Source: Chryseomicrobium palamuruense
GTDB lineage: Bacteria; Bacillota; Bacilli; Bacillales_A; Planococcaceae
DNA length: 64,000 bases
NCBI RefSeq assembly: GCF_042649045.1
Contig: NZ_JBHSEF010000009.1
Span: 434,001-498,000, forward strand
Reading direction: 5' to 3'
Within the stretch, counting starts at the first letter, position 1; the number at the start of each line of letters is the position of its first letter. Below are positions 23,866-33,097 of this stretch, in pieces. The translations under genes were made by a program, and so were the position numbers. The notes beneath the pieces were generated by a model. It was not told where the DNA came from. It made no database searches and worked only from the letters and a program-made list of their open reading frames with translations.

Positions 23866-24252
23866 ATGAAAAAATACGCATGGATTTTAGGTGCCAGTAC
23901 TATTTTACTTCTAGGAGCTTGTGGAGATGAGGATGTCGCACCGGATACACCAACTGAACAAGAAGCTCAGCAGGCGGATGACATCTCAGACAATGCACCA
24001 GGTGTAGAACCTGTAGAACAAGATATCTCAACGAAATATAGCGAAATGGACGAAGTCGCGGGTGCACGAGTGGGTGATCGTGATGGCGTGATCGAGGCGC
24101 GCATCATGTTCACAGATACCCCATCAGAAGACGAAGCAAAAGCCATTGCAGAAGAGTTTGCGAAGGAACTGAAAGAGCAGTATACAGATCAACCAGTCAC
24201 TGTGACAGCTGTGCAATCCGGAAAGACACTTAGCACGCTTGAAATGGAATAG
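23866..24252 (+). CDS. Small acidic lipoprotein of unknown function
   Basis: 128 residues; AGGAGG lies 11 bases before the ATG. A lipoprotein signal peptide ends in the lipobox L-L-G-A-C at about residue 20, so it should be lipidated and face outward on the membrane. The next ~40 residues are acidic and low-complexity (D-E-D, E-Q-E-A-Q-Q-A-D-D). A compact ~75-residue domain follows, with E-A-R-I-M-F-T-D-T-P-S and E-E-F-A-K-E-L-K-E-Q-Y. It is reminiscent of small bacillar lipoproteins with a YhcN-like fold, but I cannot name the family. It starts 58 bp after the repeat nest and ends in a terminator. Confidence 0.85.
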   Translation: MKKYAWILGASTILLLGACGDEDVAPDTPTEQEAQQADDISDNAPGVEPVEQDISTKYSEMDEVAGARVGDRDGVIEARIMFTDTPSEDEAKAIAEEFAKELKEQYTDQPVTVTAVQSGKTLSTLEME

Positions 24253-24261
24253 AAGAACGAG

Positions 24262-24291
24262 AGTTCAGCACGATTTGCTGGGCTTTTTTTT
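24262..24291 (+). terminator. Rho-independent terminator of the lipoprotein gene
   Basis: AGTTCAGCA pairs with TGCTGGGCT (two G-T pairs) across CGATT and runs into eight Ts. Confidence 0.85.
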
Positions 24292-24583
24292 GTGTGAATA
24301 TACTATTCCAGGTCATCTTCAATGGAAAGCCCAAGGGTTGGAGCTTTTAAATGGAACAATCACAGGAACGTATATTTTTAGTGATGCGAAAAAATGGCGT
24401 TTCGATATCCAAATGAATGACATAACATCCTTCATTCAAGTAACCAATTCAGATGAAAAAGCACTTTCCGCTGCCTATGATCTCTTTAAAGAGAGCTTCC
24501 CTTCCATTAATGAAGGCGAATTCAAAGAAAAACTAAAAATGGCCATCGAGAATCAACACTCGACACTCGACACTCGTCCTTGA
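24290..24583 (+). pseudogene. Probable 5'-truncated gene fragment
   Basis: The frame reads like real protein (W-R-F-D-I-Q-M-N-D-I-T-S-F-I-Q-V, then K-A-L-S-A-A-Y-D-L-F-K-E-S-F-P) for about 95 codons. It has no start codon with a ribosome binding site, and its beginning overlaps the lipoprotein terminator. I read it as the 3' remnant of a lost gene. No family is recognised; a small real gene using an internal TTG cannot be excluded. Confidence 0.4.
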
Positions 24584-24920
24584 AGACATGAAGTTACAGT
24601 TAACGCACAGCGCCACATCATTATTTGTTTCTACGGGAAGTTTTTACTACTATTAAACACGAAGTAAAGACATAAAATAATACTCTTTAAAACCATAGCA
24701 GATGTTGCGGTTTTTAGTTTAACTTTAATTTTCGAAGGTATCACTGAATGTCAAAATGGTAACTACCCCCACAAATTCCAAGCCCTCTGCGAATAACTAT
24801 TCCAAATGCATCCCCCTATCTGAATTAAGTACATACTACTACGAATGTCACGCGGAATATAAAATACATAAACTGATCATTCTTATTTACCCAGTCGCCA
24901 GACTCATTTTTATTAAAAAG
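24584..24920. other. Intergenic stretch, no gene supported
   Basis: AT-rich noncoding DNA. A weak hairpin AAACC-AGCA/TGC-GGTTTTTA at about 24688-24716 could be a leftover terminator of the truncated gene. The short frame at 24756-24950 has no ribosome binding site and reads as noise. Confidence 0.35.
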
Positions 24921-24934
24921 TGTAAGCGTTTACG
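24921..24934 (+). promoter_or_regulatory. Putative CcpA operator (cre)
   Basis: TGTAAGCGTTTACG matches the cre consensus TGWAARCGNTTNCA except at the last base. It lies directly upstream of the TATAAT boxes at 24946-24951 and 24966-24971 that precede the nuclease gene. That position suits carbon catabolite repression. Confidence 0.6.
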
Positions 24935-24965
24935 AAAAATCAACGTATAATTTACAATTTTCAGA

Positions 24966-24971
24966 TATAAT
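24966..24971 (+). promoter_or_regulatory. Candidate -10 box of the nuclease gene
   Basis: A perfect TATAAT lies 38 bp before the likely TTG start; an alternative TATAAT is at 24946-24951. No clear -35 is visible for either. Use of the downstream box would place the transcript start at about 24978, excluding the TTG at 24977 as a start codon. Confidence 0.4.
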
Positions 24972-25009
24972 AGGGGTTGCATTTAATCAAAATTGAAAGG
25001 ATGAAGAAT

Positions 25010-28000
25010 TTGAACACAACTTCTTTACATTTACGTGTATTCAGCAAAATTTTACTCGCTATGATGCTCGTAATCTCTGTCATTGTTCCCTATATACCAG
25101 CACAGGCAGCGACAACATCAATCACAGTTGCGGAAGCCATTGCCAATAACTCTGGTTCGGCAACAGTAGAAGGTTACATTGTCGGAGCCGCCATTTCTGG
25201 TTCGAACTATGACCAGGAGCCTCCTTTTACTATTTCCACAAACATTGGAATCGCTGACTCACCAGATGAAACTGATGCTTCTAAAATTCTCCCTGTACAA
25301 CTTCCAACAGGAGCTGTACGTGCAGGACTGAACTTAGTAGACAATCCAAATCTATTTAAAACAAAAGTTCAAATTACAGGTTCACTTTCTGCATACTTCT
25401 CTGTACCAGGACTTCGCAGTGCTTCAGCTTATACATTAGTTGAGGAAGGTGAAGACAAAGTCGTTCTAGCAGAAGACTTATTCTTCTCTGAGTACATCGA
25501 AGGGGGTTCTAATAACAAAGCACTTGAAATCTTTAATGGAACAGGGGCAGCAGTCAACTTAGACGGCTATGTTGTTGAACTTTATTCTAATGGTGGAACA
25601 ACGGTTCAAAACTCAGAAACATTATCAGGAACAATTGAAAACGGTGATGTATTTGTTCTATATAATAGTGGTTCAGTAGATGCAGTCAAAGCAGTCGGTG
25701 ACATCGCTTCGACAACTACGTTCTTTAATGGGGATGACACAGTTCTACTTAAAAAAGACGGCGTTGTCATCGACTCTATCGGACAACTTGGCTTCCGTCC
25801 TTCAGGTAGCTGGACAGTAGACGGAGTATCAACTCTAGACCAAACACTAGTCCGTAAAGCAACCATCACTACTGGTGACGCAGATCCAACTGACGTATTT
25901 AATCCATCACTTGAATGGGATTCATACCCACGCGACACATTCACATACCTCGGCTCTCACACAATGGAAGGCGGCACAACACCACCTCCTCCAGTTGAAA
26001 CAAAAGTAGCGAATGTCACAGCAACACCAACAGCAGGAAATGTTGTAGCAGGAACAACTGTTGCGCTTTCGACTGCAACGGCTGATGCAACAATCTACTA
26101 CACAACAGATGGCTCGACGCCTACAACAGCAAGCACGCTGTATACCATGCCGATTGAAATCAATGAAAACACAACAATCCAAGCAATTGCTGTAAAAAAT
26201 GGTTTAGAAAAAAGTGACGTTCAAACGTTTACGTATGAAGTCTTATCAGCAATGACAGTTGCGGACGTTCGTGCAGCTGCACAAGGTTCTGCCGTGGTAG
26301 TAGAAGCTATTGTTACAACGGACATCGCGAAGTTCGGTAATAACGGATTCTATATCCAAGACGACACAGCAGGAATCTATGTCTTCACATCTGCTGACAC
26401 AGGTGTAAAAGAGGGTGACCGCGTATCGATCCAAGGGAAACTTGGCATCTATCAAGGCGACATTCAAATTACAAACCCAGTCGTTGCAAAACTAACGGCA
26501 AACAATCCACTCCCAGCTGTTCAAGTTGTACCAGCTTCAAGCATCAACAATGATACACTAGGCGAGCGTCTTCTTGTCGAAGAAGCAACGATCTCGAATA
26601 TCCGTGATGCTGGATTTGGTACAATCGAATTTACAGCAACTACTGAAGATGGATCTTCTGTACTTGTTCGTAACGACAACCGTAACGGCTACACGTATGA
26701 AGATTTCATCAAACAATATAAGAATGGTGACGTTCTAAATATCTACGGATTTGCAGGCATCTTTAACGGTACATTCCAATTAAAAACGATTGGTGCGGAA
26801 AGCTTCGAACTTTCTGTAAAGCCAGCCGTCTTCACAAACATTTTCCCGGGTAGCGTAAGTGAAGGAACACAAATCGAGTTACTCACAGAGTGGGACAATG
26901 CAACAATCTACTACACGCTAGATGGTTCCACACCAACAACAGCTAGCACAGTTTACACAGCACCAATCGAATTAACAGCAACAACAACAATCAGAGCAAT
27001 CGCTGTGACGGCGAATGCAACATCTGACGTGTTCTCATTTAAATACACAGTACTGAAGACAGAAAATGTAACAATTGAAGAGATCCAAGGAGAAGATCAT
27101 TATTCTCCTTACACAGGCGCACAAGTAACGGGCGTAACAGGAGTCATCACACACTTCTACAACACAGCCAATTTCTTTATCCAGACGTTATCACCAGACA
27201 ACAACCCAGCAACAGCGGAAGGGATTGCTGTTAACTTAACAAGCGCAGCATCAAGCTATAGCGTAGGGGATGTAGTTACAGTGTCTGGTATTGTCCAAGA
27301 ACACTTCTACGAAGGCTACTCTGACAACCGCCAGACAGACCTACCGATTACACGAATCGGAAACTCAACTGTAGCGAAATCAGGTATGGCTGCACTTCCG
27401 GACCCAGTTCGTATCGGAGTAGACCGTGACATTCCAACGTCGATTATCGACAACGATGAATTGACATCATTTGATCCACAAGAAGACGGCATCGACTTCT
27501 GGGAATCTCTTGAAGGAATGCGAGTTTCGGTACCAAATGCACAAGTCGTGGGACCACAAAAGTATGGCGAAGTAATCGTGGTCAACACAGAAGCAACAAA
27601 CAACGAATTCAACATTCTTGGTGGTATCAACATCTCTGCGGATGATTACAACCCAGAGCGCGTGATCTTTGATATCGACAATGAATCGTATGTAGCGAAA
27701 TCAGGAGACCGTTTTGCAGAAGCTCCTGTAGGGGTTGTCGGCTATGGTTTCGGAAACTATAAAGTATTTACTTCTGCCGGACAACTTCCGGAATTGATTG
27801 AAGTGGATCACCCAAGTGAAGTCACAACAATCGAACAAGCTGAAGAGAAATTAACAGTCGCTACGTACAATATTGAGAACTTCTCAGCGAACGTATCAGA
27901 AACATCGAATGCCAAAGCTGCGCGTATTGCTGAATCATTTGTAGTGGATATGAAGTCTCCAGACATTATCGGACTTGTAGAAGTACAAGATAACGACGGG

Positions 28001-29944
28001 TCGACTCCTTCCAACAACTCAGATGCATCTCAATCGTATGAGCGTCTAATCGCAGCAATCAAAGCAGCGGGCGGACCTACGTACTCGTACACAGATATCG
28101 CACCTGTCTATAACCAAGATGGTGGACAACCTGGCGGAAACATCCGTGTTGGTTACCTATACAATGCAGAACGCGTTGACTTAGTTGCAGGAACGAAGGG
28201 TGGATCGACGGAAGCCGTTCAGTGGACAGAAGACGGTTCATTGACACTGAACCCAGGTCGTATCCTTGACCTTCCACAACCAAACACACGTAAACCACTG
28301 GCTGCTGAATTTATGTTCAATGGCGAAAAAGTAGTCGTCATCACAGCACACTTAAACTCTAAATCAGGTGACCAAGGTCTATTTGGTAAGAACCAACCAC
28401 CAGTTCTTGGTTCAGAAGAAGAGCGTATCCAATTAGCTGCAATGATCAATAGTTTCATTCAACGTGGACTTGAAAAAGATCCAAATTTAAATGTCGTAGT
28501 AGCTGGAGATATGAATGATTTCGAATTCACACCAACATTAACTGCGCTTAAAGGCGATATCTTAGTCAACATGATTGAACAAGTTCCGGTAGAAGATCGT
28601 TTCACGTACTACTACCAAGGAAACAACCAAGTTCTTGACCACATCCTAGTCACTAAGAACTTACTTGCGAACACAGTCGTAGACATTCTTCACATCAATG
28701 CAAACAAAATGGAAGAGCATGGCCGTGCATCTGACCACGATCCAATTCTTATCCAGATTGACTTTACAAAAGAAGTAGTTCCACCAATTCCACCACTAAC
28801 CTATGACCGTTATGTGGAATACAGCAATACGAAAACAGGCAAGATTGTCATTGCGACACCTAAAACTCACTTAACAGTTGGAGACAATGTCCGTATTAAT
28901 AACGGCATTGAAATCAAATCTCAAGTTGCAGGAATCACAGGTTCCGGACTTGCAGATCGCACAGTCCTGCTGAACCCAAATAAACCAAATGCCCAGTATG
29001 ACTTTGAAGGCACGGTTGTCAAAGAGGTCGTCATCTCAGGCAAACAACAAACTGAAATTCGCAACGCGGAAAATGTAGGGAAGTTCACCTACGCGAAAGG
29101 AGCAAGTGAGAAACAAGTCACGTTCCTTACGACGTCTCCAACCGTAGAGCAACCTGAAACTCCGGATGAGCCAGTTGACCCGGAGACACCTGAGGAGCCG
29201 ACTGAACCGGAAGAGCCAACGAATCCGGAGGAACCAGGTACGCCATCAGGTGACTACAACACAGCAAATGGCTACTATTCCGGCCTGGAAGGTCTTGAAG
29301 GAGACGCACTAAAAGCTGCTCTCCATAACATTATCGATGAACAAATCGTTTTATCCTATAATCAAGTATGGACCGCTTTAAAATATACGGATGAAGACCC
29401 TAACAACACGAATAACGTGAAATTGTTCTATTCTGGTATTTCTCGTTCGAAAGACTTGAACGGTGGGAACGTGGGGAACTGGAACCGCGAGCACGTGTGG
29501 GCGCAATCACATGGGAATTTCGGGACATCAAACGGTCCGGGAACAGACATCCATCACTTGCGTGCAACAGACGTCCAAGTAAATAGCTCACGCGGCAATT
29601 TAGATTTTGACTGGGGTGGAAGCTCAGTCGTCAACTGTCCAGACTGTAAGCGCGATAGCGATTCATTTGAGCCACCAACTTCAGTCAAAGGTGACGTCGC
29701 TCGCATGTTGTTCTACATGGCCACGCGTTATGAAGCAGAAGACGGTGTGGACTTAGAACTGAATGAAAAAGTAAACAATGGAACGGCCCCGTACCATGGG
29801 AAACTATCTGTACTCCTAGAGTGGCACAAACTGGATCCAGTCGATGCAACAGAAATCGAGCGCAATAACCGCATCTACGAAGCACAAGAAAACCGCAACC
29901 CATTCATCGACAACCCACAGTGGGCTGAGATGATTTGGAATTAA
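25010..29944 (+). CDS. Giant secreted nuclease: EEP-type nuclease fused to endonuclease I
   Basis: GAAAGGA ends 8 bases before the TTG at 25010 (1644 aa); the ATG at 25001 touches the Shine-Dalgarno and the TTG at 24977 is poorly placed. A signal peptide ends near A-Q-A. N-terminal OB-like segments follow, then a lamin-tail domain (F-F-S-E-Y-I-E-G-G-S-N-N-K-A-L-E-I). Two chitobiase-C-terminal-like modules (Y-Y-T-T-D-G-S-T-P-T-T-A-S and Y-Y-T-L-D-G-S-T-P-T-T-A-S) alternate with YhcR-type OB folds. An endonuclease/exonuclease/phosphatase domain occupies about 950-1260 (A-T-Y-N-I-E-N-F, V-E-V-Q-D, T-A-H-L-N-S, A-G-D-M-N-D-F, S-D-H-D-P-I). A Pro/Glu linker leads to a C-terminal endonuclease I domain at about 1415-1640 (N-R-E-H-V-W-A-Q-S-H-G, H-H-L-R-A-T-D, N-S-x-R-G-N). 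It should degrade extracellular DNA. There is no SLH or sortase motif. Confidence 0.92.
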   Translation: MNTTSLHLRVFSKILLAMMLVISVIVPYIPAQAATTSITVAEAIANNSGSATVEGYIVGAAISGSNYDQEPPFTISTNIGIADSPDETDASKILPVQLPTGAVRAGLNLVDNPNLFKTKVQITGSLSAYFSVPGLRSASAYTLVEEGEDKVVLAEDLFFSEYIEGGSNNKALEIFNGTGAAVNLDGYVVELYSNGGTTVQNSETLSGTIENGDVFVLYNSGSVDAVKAVGDIASTTTFFNGDDTVLLKKDGVVIDSIGQLGFRPSGSWTVDGVSTLDQTLVRKATITTGDADPTDVFNPSLEWDSYPRDTFTYLGSHTMEGGTTPPPPVETKVANVTATPTAGNVVAGTTVALSTATADATIYYTTDGSTPTTASTLYTMPIEINENTTIQAIAVKNGLEKSDVQTFTYEVLSAMTVADVRAAAQGSAVVVEAIVTTDIAKFGNNGFYIQDDTAGIYVFTSADTGVKEGDRVSIQGKLGIYQGDIQITNPVVAKLTANNPLPAVQVVPASSINNDTLGERLLVEEATISNIRDAGFGTIEFTATTEDGSSVLVRNDNRNGYTYEDFIKQYKNGDVLNIYGFAGIFNGTFQLKTIGAESFELSVKPAVFTNIFPGSVSEGTQIELLTEWDNATIYYTLDGSTPTTASTVYTAPIELTATTTIRAIAVTANATSDVFSFKYTVLKTENVTIEEIQGEDHYSPYTGAQVTGVTGVITHFYNTANFFIQTLSPDNNPATAEGIAVNLTSAASSYSVGDVVTVSGIVQEHFYEGYSDNRQTDLPITRIGNSTVAKSGMAALPDPVRIGVDRDIPTSIIDNDELTSFDPQEDGIDFWESLEGMRVSVPNAQVVGPQKYGEVIVVNTEATNNEFNILGGINISADDYNPERVIFDIDNESYVAKSGDRFAEAPVGVVGYGFGNYKVFTSAGQLPELIEVDHPSEVTTIEQAEEKLTVATYNIENFSANVSETSNAKAARIAESFVVDMKSPDIIGLVEVQDNDGSTPSNNSDASQSYERLIAAIKAAGGPTYSYTDIAPVYNQDGGQPGGNIRVGYLYNAERVDLVAGTKGGSTEAVQWTEDGSLTLNPGRILDLPQPNTRKPLAAEFMFNGEKVVVITAHLNSKSGDQGLFGKNQPPVLGSEEERIQLAAMINSFIQRGLEKDPNLNVVVAGDMNDFEFTPTLTALKGDILVNMIEQVPVEDRFTYYYQGNNQVLDHILVTKNLLANTVVDILHINANKMEEHGRASDHDPILIQIDFTKEVVPPIPPLTYDRYVEYSNTKTGKIVIATPKTHLTVGDNVRINNGIEIKSQVAGITGSGLADRTVLLNPNKPNAQYDFEGTVVKEVVISGKQQTEIRNAENVGKFTYAKGASEKQVTFLTTSPTVEQPETPDEPVDPETPEEPTEPEEPTNPEEPGTPSGDYNTANGYYSGLEGLEGDALKAALHNIIDEQIVLSYNQVWTALKYTDEDPNNTNNVKLFYSGISRSKDLNGGNVGNWNREHVWAQSHGNFGTSNGPGTDIHHLRATDVQVNSSRGNLDFDWGGSSVVNCPDCKRDSDSFEPPTSVKGDVARMLFYMATRYEAEDGVDLELNEKVNNGTAPYHGKLSVLLEWHKLDPVDATEIERNNRIYEAQENRNPFIDNPQWAEMIWN

Positions 29945-29956
29945 ACGACAGAATCT

Positions 29957-29986
29957 GAAAGAGCCTGCAGCTGCAGGCTCTTTTTC
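29957..29986 (+). terminator. Rho-independent terminator of the nuclease gene
   Basis: The perfect 26-bp palindrome AAAGAGCCTGCAG/CTGCAGGCTCTTT continues into T-rich sequence; a few central bases would open as the loop. Confidence 0.88.
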
Positions 29987-30093
29987 TGATGATCGGTGGT
30001 ATCTCAGTTGATATCCTCCATATCACCCTTAAGAGTGACAAACTCACTATCACGCCGCCCTTCCTAGTAAGTGGTTCGCCCATTAATAGATCT

Positions 30094-30435
30094 TAAAGTG
30101 GGGAAGAGCTTTCTAGGAAACCCTTTCCTAGTCTGTCGTAGTACCACCTATTGAAACCAAACGACCCATTGATTGATACCAAACCCTTCGCCAAATGATA
30201 CCAAACACCCTTAGAACGGCATACCCCGACCCTCCCCGGACCAAACACTCCCTCAAAGTGACCCAAAACCCTAACTCATTGATACCAAACGCCACCCTCA
30301 TTCAACCCAAAGCCTCAAAAACTATCCGCAAACATCAACCGCATCTATGATTCCCACCCTCATTTAGCACTTCCTAGAAAGTCCTACCCCCATTTAAGCC
30401 ATTAAATGCTCAACCCCTTTCTAGAAAGAACGCAG
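30094..30435. repeat. ~340-bp C-rich direct repeat, left of the NERD gene
   Basis: It begins TTAAAGTGGGGAAGAGC, carries the perfect hairpin CTAGGAAA-CCC-TTTCCTAG, then TTGATACCAAA motifs near 30172, 30194 and 30280, and ends with CAACCCCTTTCTAGAAAG. It aligns with 31557-31890 (offset 1463 at the start) over the whole length; the first ~60 bases are identical. It is strongly C-rich on plus and has no coding frame with a start signal. Confidence 0.85.
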
Positions 30436-30533
30436 GGGGAAACCCTCTATTATAAAAAGATTACTAAAATCAACGTTCATATTTCCCGTTTAATCAATCA
30501 AGTAGTAGACTAAAAGAAGAAGGGAGGAAATAT
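30436..30533 (+). promoter_or_regulatory. Upstream region of the NERD gene
   Basis: AT-rich sequence between the left repeat and the gene. CTATTATAAA near 30448 is a possible -10. GGGAGG at about 30521-30526 is the ribosome binding site. Confidence 0.35.
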
Positions 30534-31505
30534 ATGCCAGACTATATCAAATTGAAAATGAAGGAACGAACCATCCCCATAGAAATAGAGGGACTTCATG
30601 AATTGCTTCGCCGAATACCCGCTACAGATGGGAAAGCAAAAGCCTATTTACTTCAACAACTGGCCCGTATGGAAGCGGGACATAGAGGAGAAGTGAAAGT
30701 CGATCAGAAATTGATGACATTGCCAATGCCTTATCTGCACGAGGTGATTCCGAATTTCACGACACGAAATAGCTACGGGTCGCATTACCAATTAGACACG
30801 GTGCTTGTGACGAATCGGTACGTACTTTATCTGGAAGTGAAAAATATTCGGGGAACCATTGAATTTACGACAAACCCACAGCAACTGAAACGTACTCTAG
30901 AAGGAAAAGTCGATTTCATGTCCTGCCCGCTTGTCCAAACAAAACGAAATCACCAGTCGCTGCAGTATCTCATCCGTCAGTACAACTCGAAACTTCCGGT
31001 ATTTTCAGCAATTGTCTTCACCAGTTCATCCGCCACAGTTATCTCCCAGCAACATGAGGTACAGATTGTGTACCGTCGCCAGCTTGACCATTACCTCGGT
31101 AAGCTGAATACCCTCCCAGAGATCCTGGACAAACCATCATTCCAAAAACTTGTGAAGAAACTTAAACAGGTCACACAAAATTTCCATCCAGAAGCCCTAG
31201 TCGTGCGCTATAATATGGATCCTGCCTACCTGCGGACAGGCATATTCTGCACATCGTGTGGAGGTCACATGGTCCCGTCAACTCCATCCTACAAGTGCAG
31301 TGCGTGTCATAAAGCGGATCCATTGTCTTTACGACGAACGATCAGGGCATTGTTCACCATTTTAGGGCCGCACCAACAGGTCCGGAATTTTAAACACCAT
31401 ATGGCGCTTTCAAACAAAGGTCCCATCATCCGGTCATTGAAGCATTTACCTACCGAGCGAGTTGGTACCACTAAAAATTCAGTATATTCACTAAAACCCA
31501 AATAA
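30534..31505 (+). CDS. NERD-domain (nuclease-related) protein with zinc-ribbon tail
   Basis: 323 residues, start fixed by GGGAGG eight bases upstream. The NERD domain covers about 45-160, with the nuclease-like core around D-T-V-L-V-T-N-R-Y-V-L-Y-L-E-V-K-N-I-R-G (Asp and the E-x-K pair of restriction-like folds). The C-terminal part has two Cys pairs, C-T-S-C-G-G and C-S-A-C-H-K, spaced as a zinc ribbon at about 237-258. NERD proteins are predicted DNA-processing enzymes, proven activities are few, and it should be cytoplasmic. The gene stands alone between two ~340-bp direct repeats, suggesting a mobile or duplicated cassette. It ends in a strong terminator. Confidence 0.88.
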   Translation: MPDYIKLKMKERTIPIEIEGLHELLRRIPATDGKAKAYLLQQLARMEAGHRGEVKVDQKLMTLPMPYLHEVIPNFTTRNSYGSHYQLDTVLVTNRYVLYLEVKNIRGTIEFTTNPQQLKRTLEGKVDFMSCPLVQTKRNHQSLQYLIRQYNSKLPVFSAIVFTSSSATVISQQHEVQIVYRRQLDHYLGKLNTLPEILDKPSFQKLVKKLKQVTQNFHPEALVVRYNMDPAYLRTGIFCTSCGGHMVPSTPSYKCSACHKADPLSLRRTIRALFTILGPHQQVRNFKHHMALSNKGPIIRSLKHLPTERVGTTKNSVYSLKPK

Positions 31506-31544
31506 ACAGTCGCCGCATTCTCCCGTAGAGTGCGGCGACTGTTT
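31505..31544 (+). terminator. Rho-independent terminator of the NERD gene
   Basis: AACAGTCGCCGCA and TGCGGCGACTGTT form a perfect 13-bp stem followed by a short T-rich tail. Confidence 0.85.
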
Positions 31545-31556
31545 CACTCTAAAAGC

Positions 31557-31890
31557 TGAAGTGGGGAAGAGCTTTCTAGGAAACCCTTTCCTAGTCTGTC
31601 GTAGTACCACCTATTGCTACCAAACGACCCCTTGATTGATACCAAAGCCTTCGTCAAAAGATACCAAACCTTCACAGAAAAGCTTGCCCCGACCCTCCCC
31701 GGACCAAACACTCCCTCAAAGTGACCCTATCGTCCTCCTCATTGATACCAAACGCCACCCCCATTCAACCCAAAGCCCCCAAAAACTACCCGCAAACACC
31801 AATCGCCCCCACATTCCCACCGCACCACTAGCAAGCCCTCCCCAAATAAAGCCCTTAAAGTGTTAACCCCTTTCTAAAAAACACACAAAA
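31557..31890. repeat. ~340-bp C-rich direct repeat, right of the NERD gene
   Basis: Second copy of the block at 30094-30435, same orientation. It shows the same hairpin CTAGGAAA-CCC-TTTCCTAG, TTGATACCAAA near 31637 and 31742, a variant AAGATACCAAA near 31659, and an AACCCCTTTCTA end. It lies between converging genes. Confidence 0.85.
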
Positions 31891-31899
31891 AAACAGCCC

Positions 31900-32931
31900 T
31901 TATCGGACCGTCTCCATTGCCTTCATTTCTGCTTTCATCTTTTCCGCCTTATACACGGGTACTTCTTTCTTTAAAACCGCAATGAACGCTTTCACTACTT
32001 CCGGGTCAAACTGGGTTCCAGCATGAGTCTGAAGGAGTTGCTTGGCTTCATTAGGCGACCGTTGACTCTGATAAATTCGGTGAGTTGTCACGGCATCGTA
32101 TGTATCCGCAACTGCTAAAATGCGACCGGCAAGCGGAATATCTTTTCCTTTTAAGCCTTTAGGGTACCCCCATCCATCGTAGCGCTCATGATGATAAAGA
32201 ACGCAATCATGGACAACTTGATTTTTCATGTACGGTACATTCTGCAAGAGAGCAACACCTTGTTCGGGATGCTTTTTAATTTCTTCAAACTCACCAGGAG
32301 TCAATCGGTCCGGCTTTAAAAGAATGTGATCCGGAACGCCGATCTTTCCTATGTCATGCAGGAGACCACCGGTGTATAAATCGCGTTGCATCTCTTTAGA
32401 AAGATTCATTTCTTTAGCGATGGCAAGGGCATGTTCAGCCACATGGCGAGAATGTACAGCTGTATAATGATCTTTCATCTGGATGATCTGCAGGAATGAA
32501 TAGATACTTCGAAAATGCAATTCTCTTCCTTCTTTCAAAGAAACGACTAATTTCGACACAATAATACCTGAACACAAATAAATAATAAATTCAATCACTA
32601 ACATCACGAGGTAATAATCATTGGAATGTTGGATGTACGAAACGTAATTCAGAAGGGCGAGCGATAGTGTAAATAGTCCAATTAATACTACATTCTTAAA
32701 CATCAAGCTAAATAATATAATCAAAAGTACGTATAGAGTAAAGCTTCGATGATTTGGCATGGCAATCATTTCAATATAAATAACAAGGGGAGTAAGAGAT
32801 AACAATAATAGTGTAATCAATTTTTTATTCTCAGAAAACCGCAATAAACAGTCAATCACTACGGATCCGCTTCGAGGCGTAATTAATTGGTGCGTATCAA
32901 GTGGTTGAGTATTTGGGTCAATTCGTTTCAT
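31900..32931 (-). CDS. Membrane-bound HD-GYP phosphodiesterase
   Basis: 343 residues; GAGGTG lies 6 bases before the ATG. About four hydrophobic segments fill residues 30-130. The HD-GYP domain spans about 145-330: H-S-R-H-V-A-E-H, H-D-I-G-K-I-G-V-P-D with the HD pair, L-K-P-D-R-L-T, H-P-E-Q-G, H-H-E-R-Y-D-G-W-G-Y-P, and V-A-D-T-Y-D-A-V-T. The signature reads H-H-E..D-G-x-G-Y-P, as in active members, so cyclic-di-GMP hydrolysis at the membrane is likely. A PAS-GGDEF remnant lies divergently next door, so a former synthesis-degradation pair seems probable. Confidence 0.9.
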   Translation of the reverse strand: MKRIDPNTQPLDTHQLITPRSGSVVIDCLLRFSENKKLITLLLLSLTPLVIYIEMIAMPNHRSFTLYVLLIILFSLMFKNVVLIGLFTLSLALLNYVSYIQHSNDYYLVMLVIEFIIYLCSGIIVSKLVVSLKEGRELHFRSIYSFLQIIQMKDHYTAVHSRHVAEHALAIAKEMNLSKEMQRDLYTGGLLHDIGKIGVPDHILLKPDRLTPGEFEEIKKHPEQGVALLQNVPYMKNQVVHDCVLYHHERYDGWGYPKGLKGKDIPLAGRILAVADTYDAVTTHRIYQSQRSPNEAKQLLQTHAGTQFDPEVVKAFIAVLKKEVPVYKAEKMKAEMKAMETVR

Positions 32932-33097
32932 GAAAACACCTCATTGTCAAATAATTATATCTACTTAAGAAGAGTATACAATATAAGGGTATAAAAAGTA
33001 ATGTCTTTTATAAGAACTTTCTTTCTAAAATATAAGCCTTTTGATACACTGAAAATTAATGAATAGTCACATATTACTTTTGGAAAGGACAGTGTCT

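Noticed and set aside
24756..24950. 64-codon frame before the nuclease gene
   Set aside because: No ribosome binding site, composition like the surrounding noncoding DNA, and it overlaps the probable cre site and promoter.
30534..31505. Composite transposon around the NERD gene
   Set aside because: The flanking blocks have no transposase and no terminal inverted repeats, so I call them direct repeats rather than insertion sequences.
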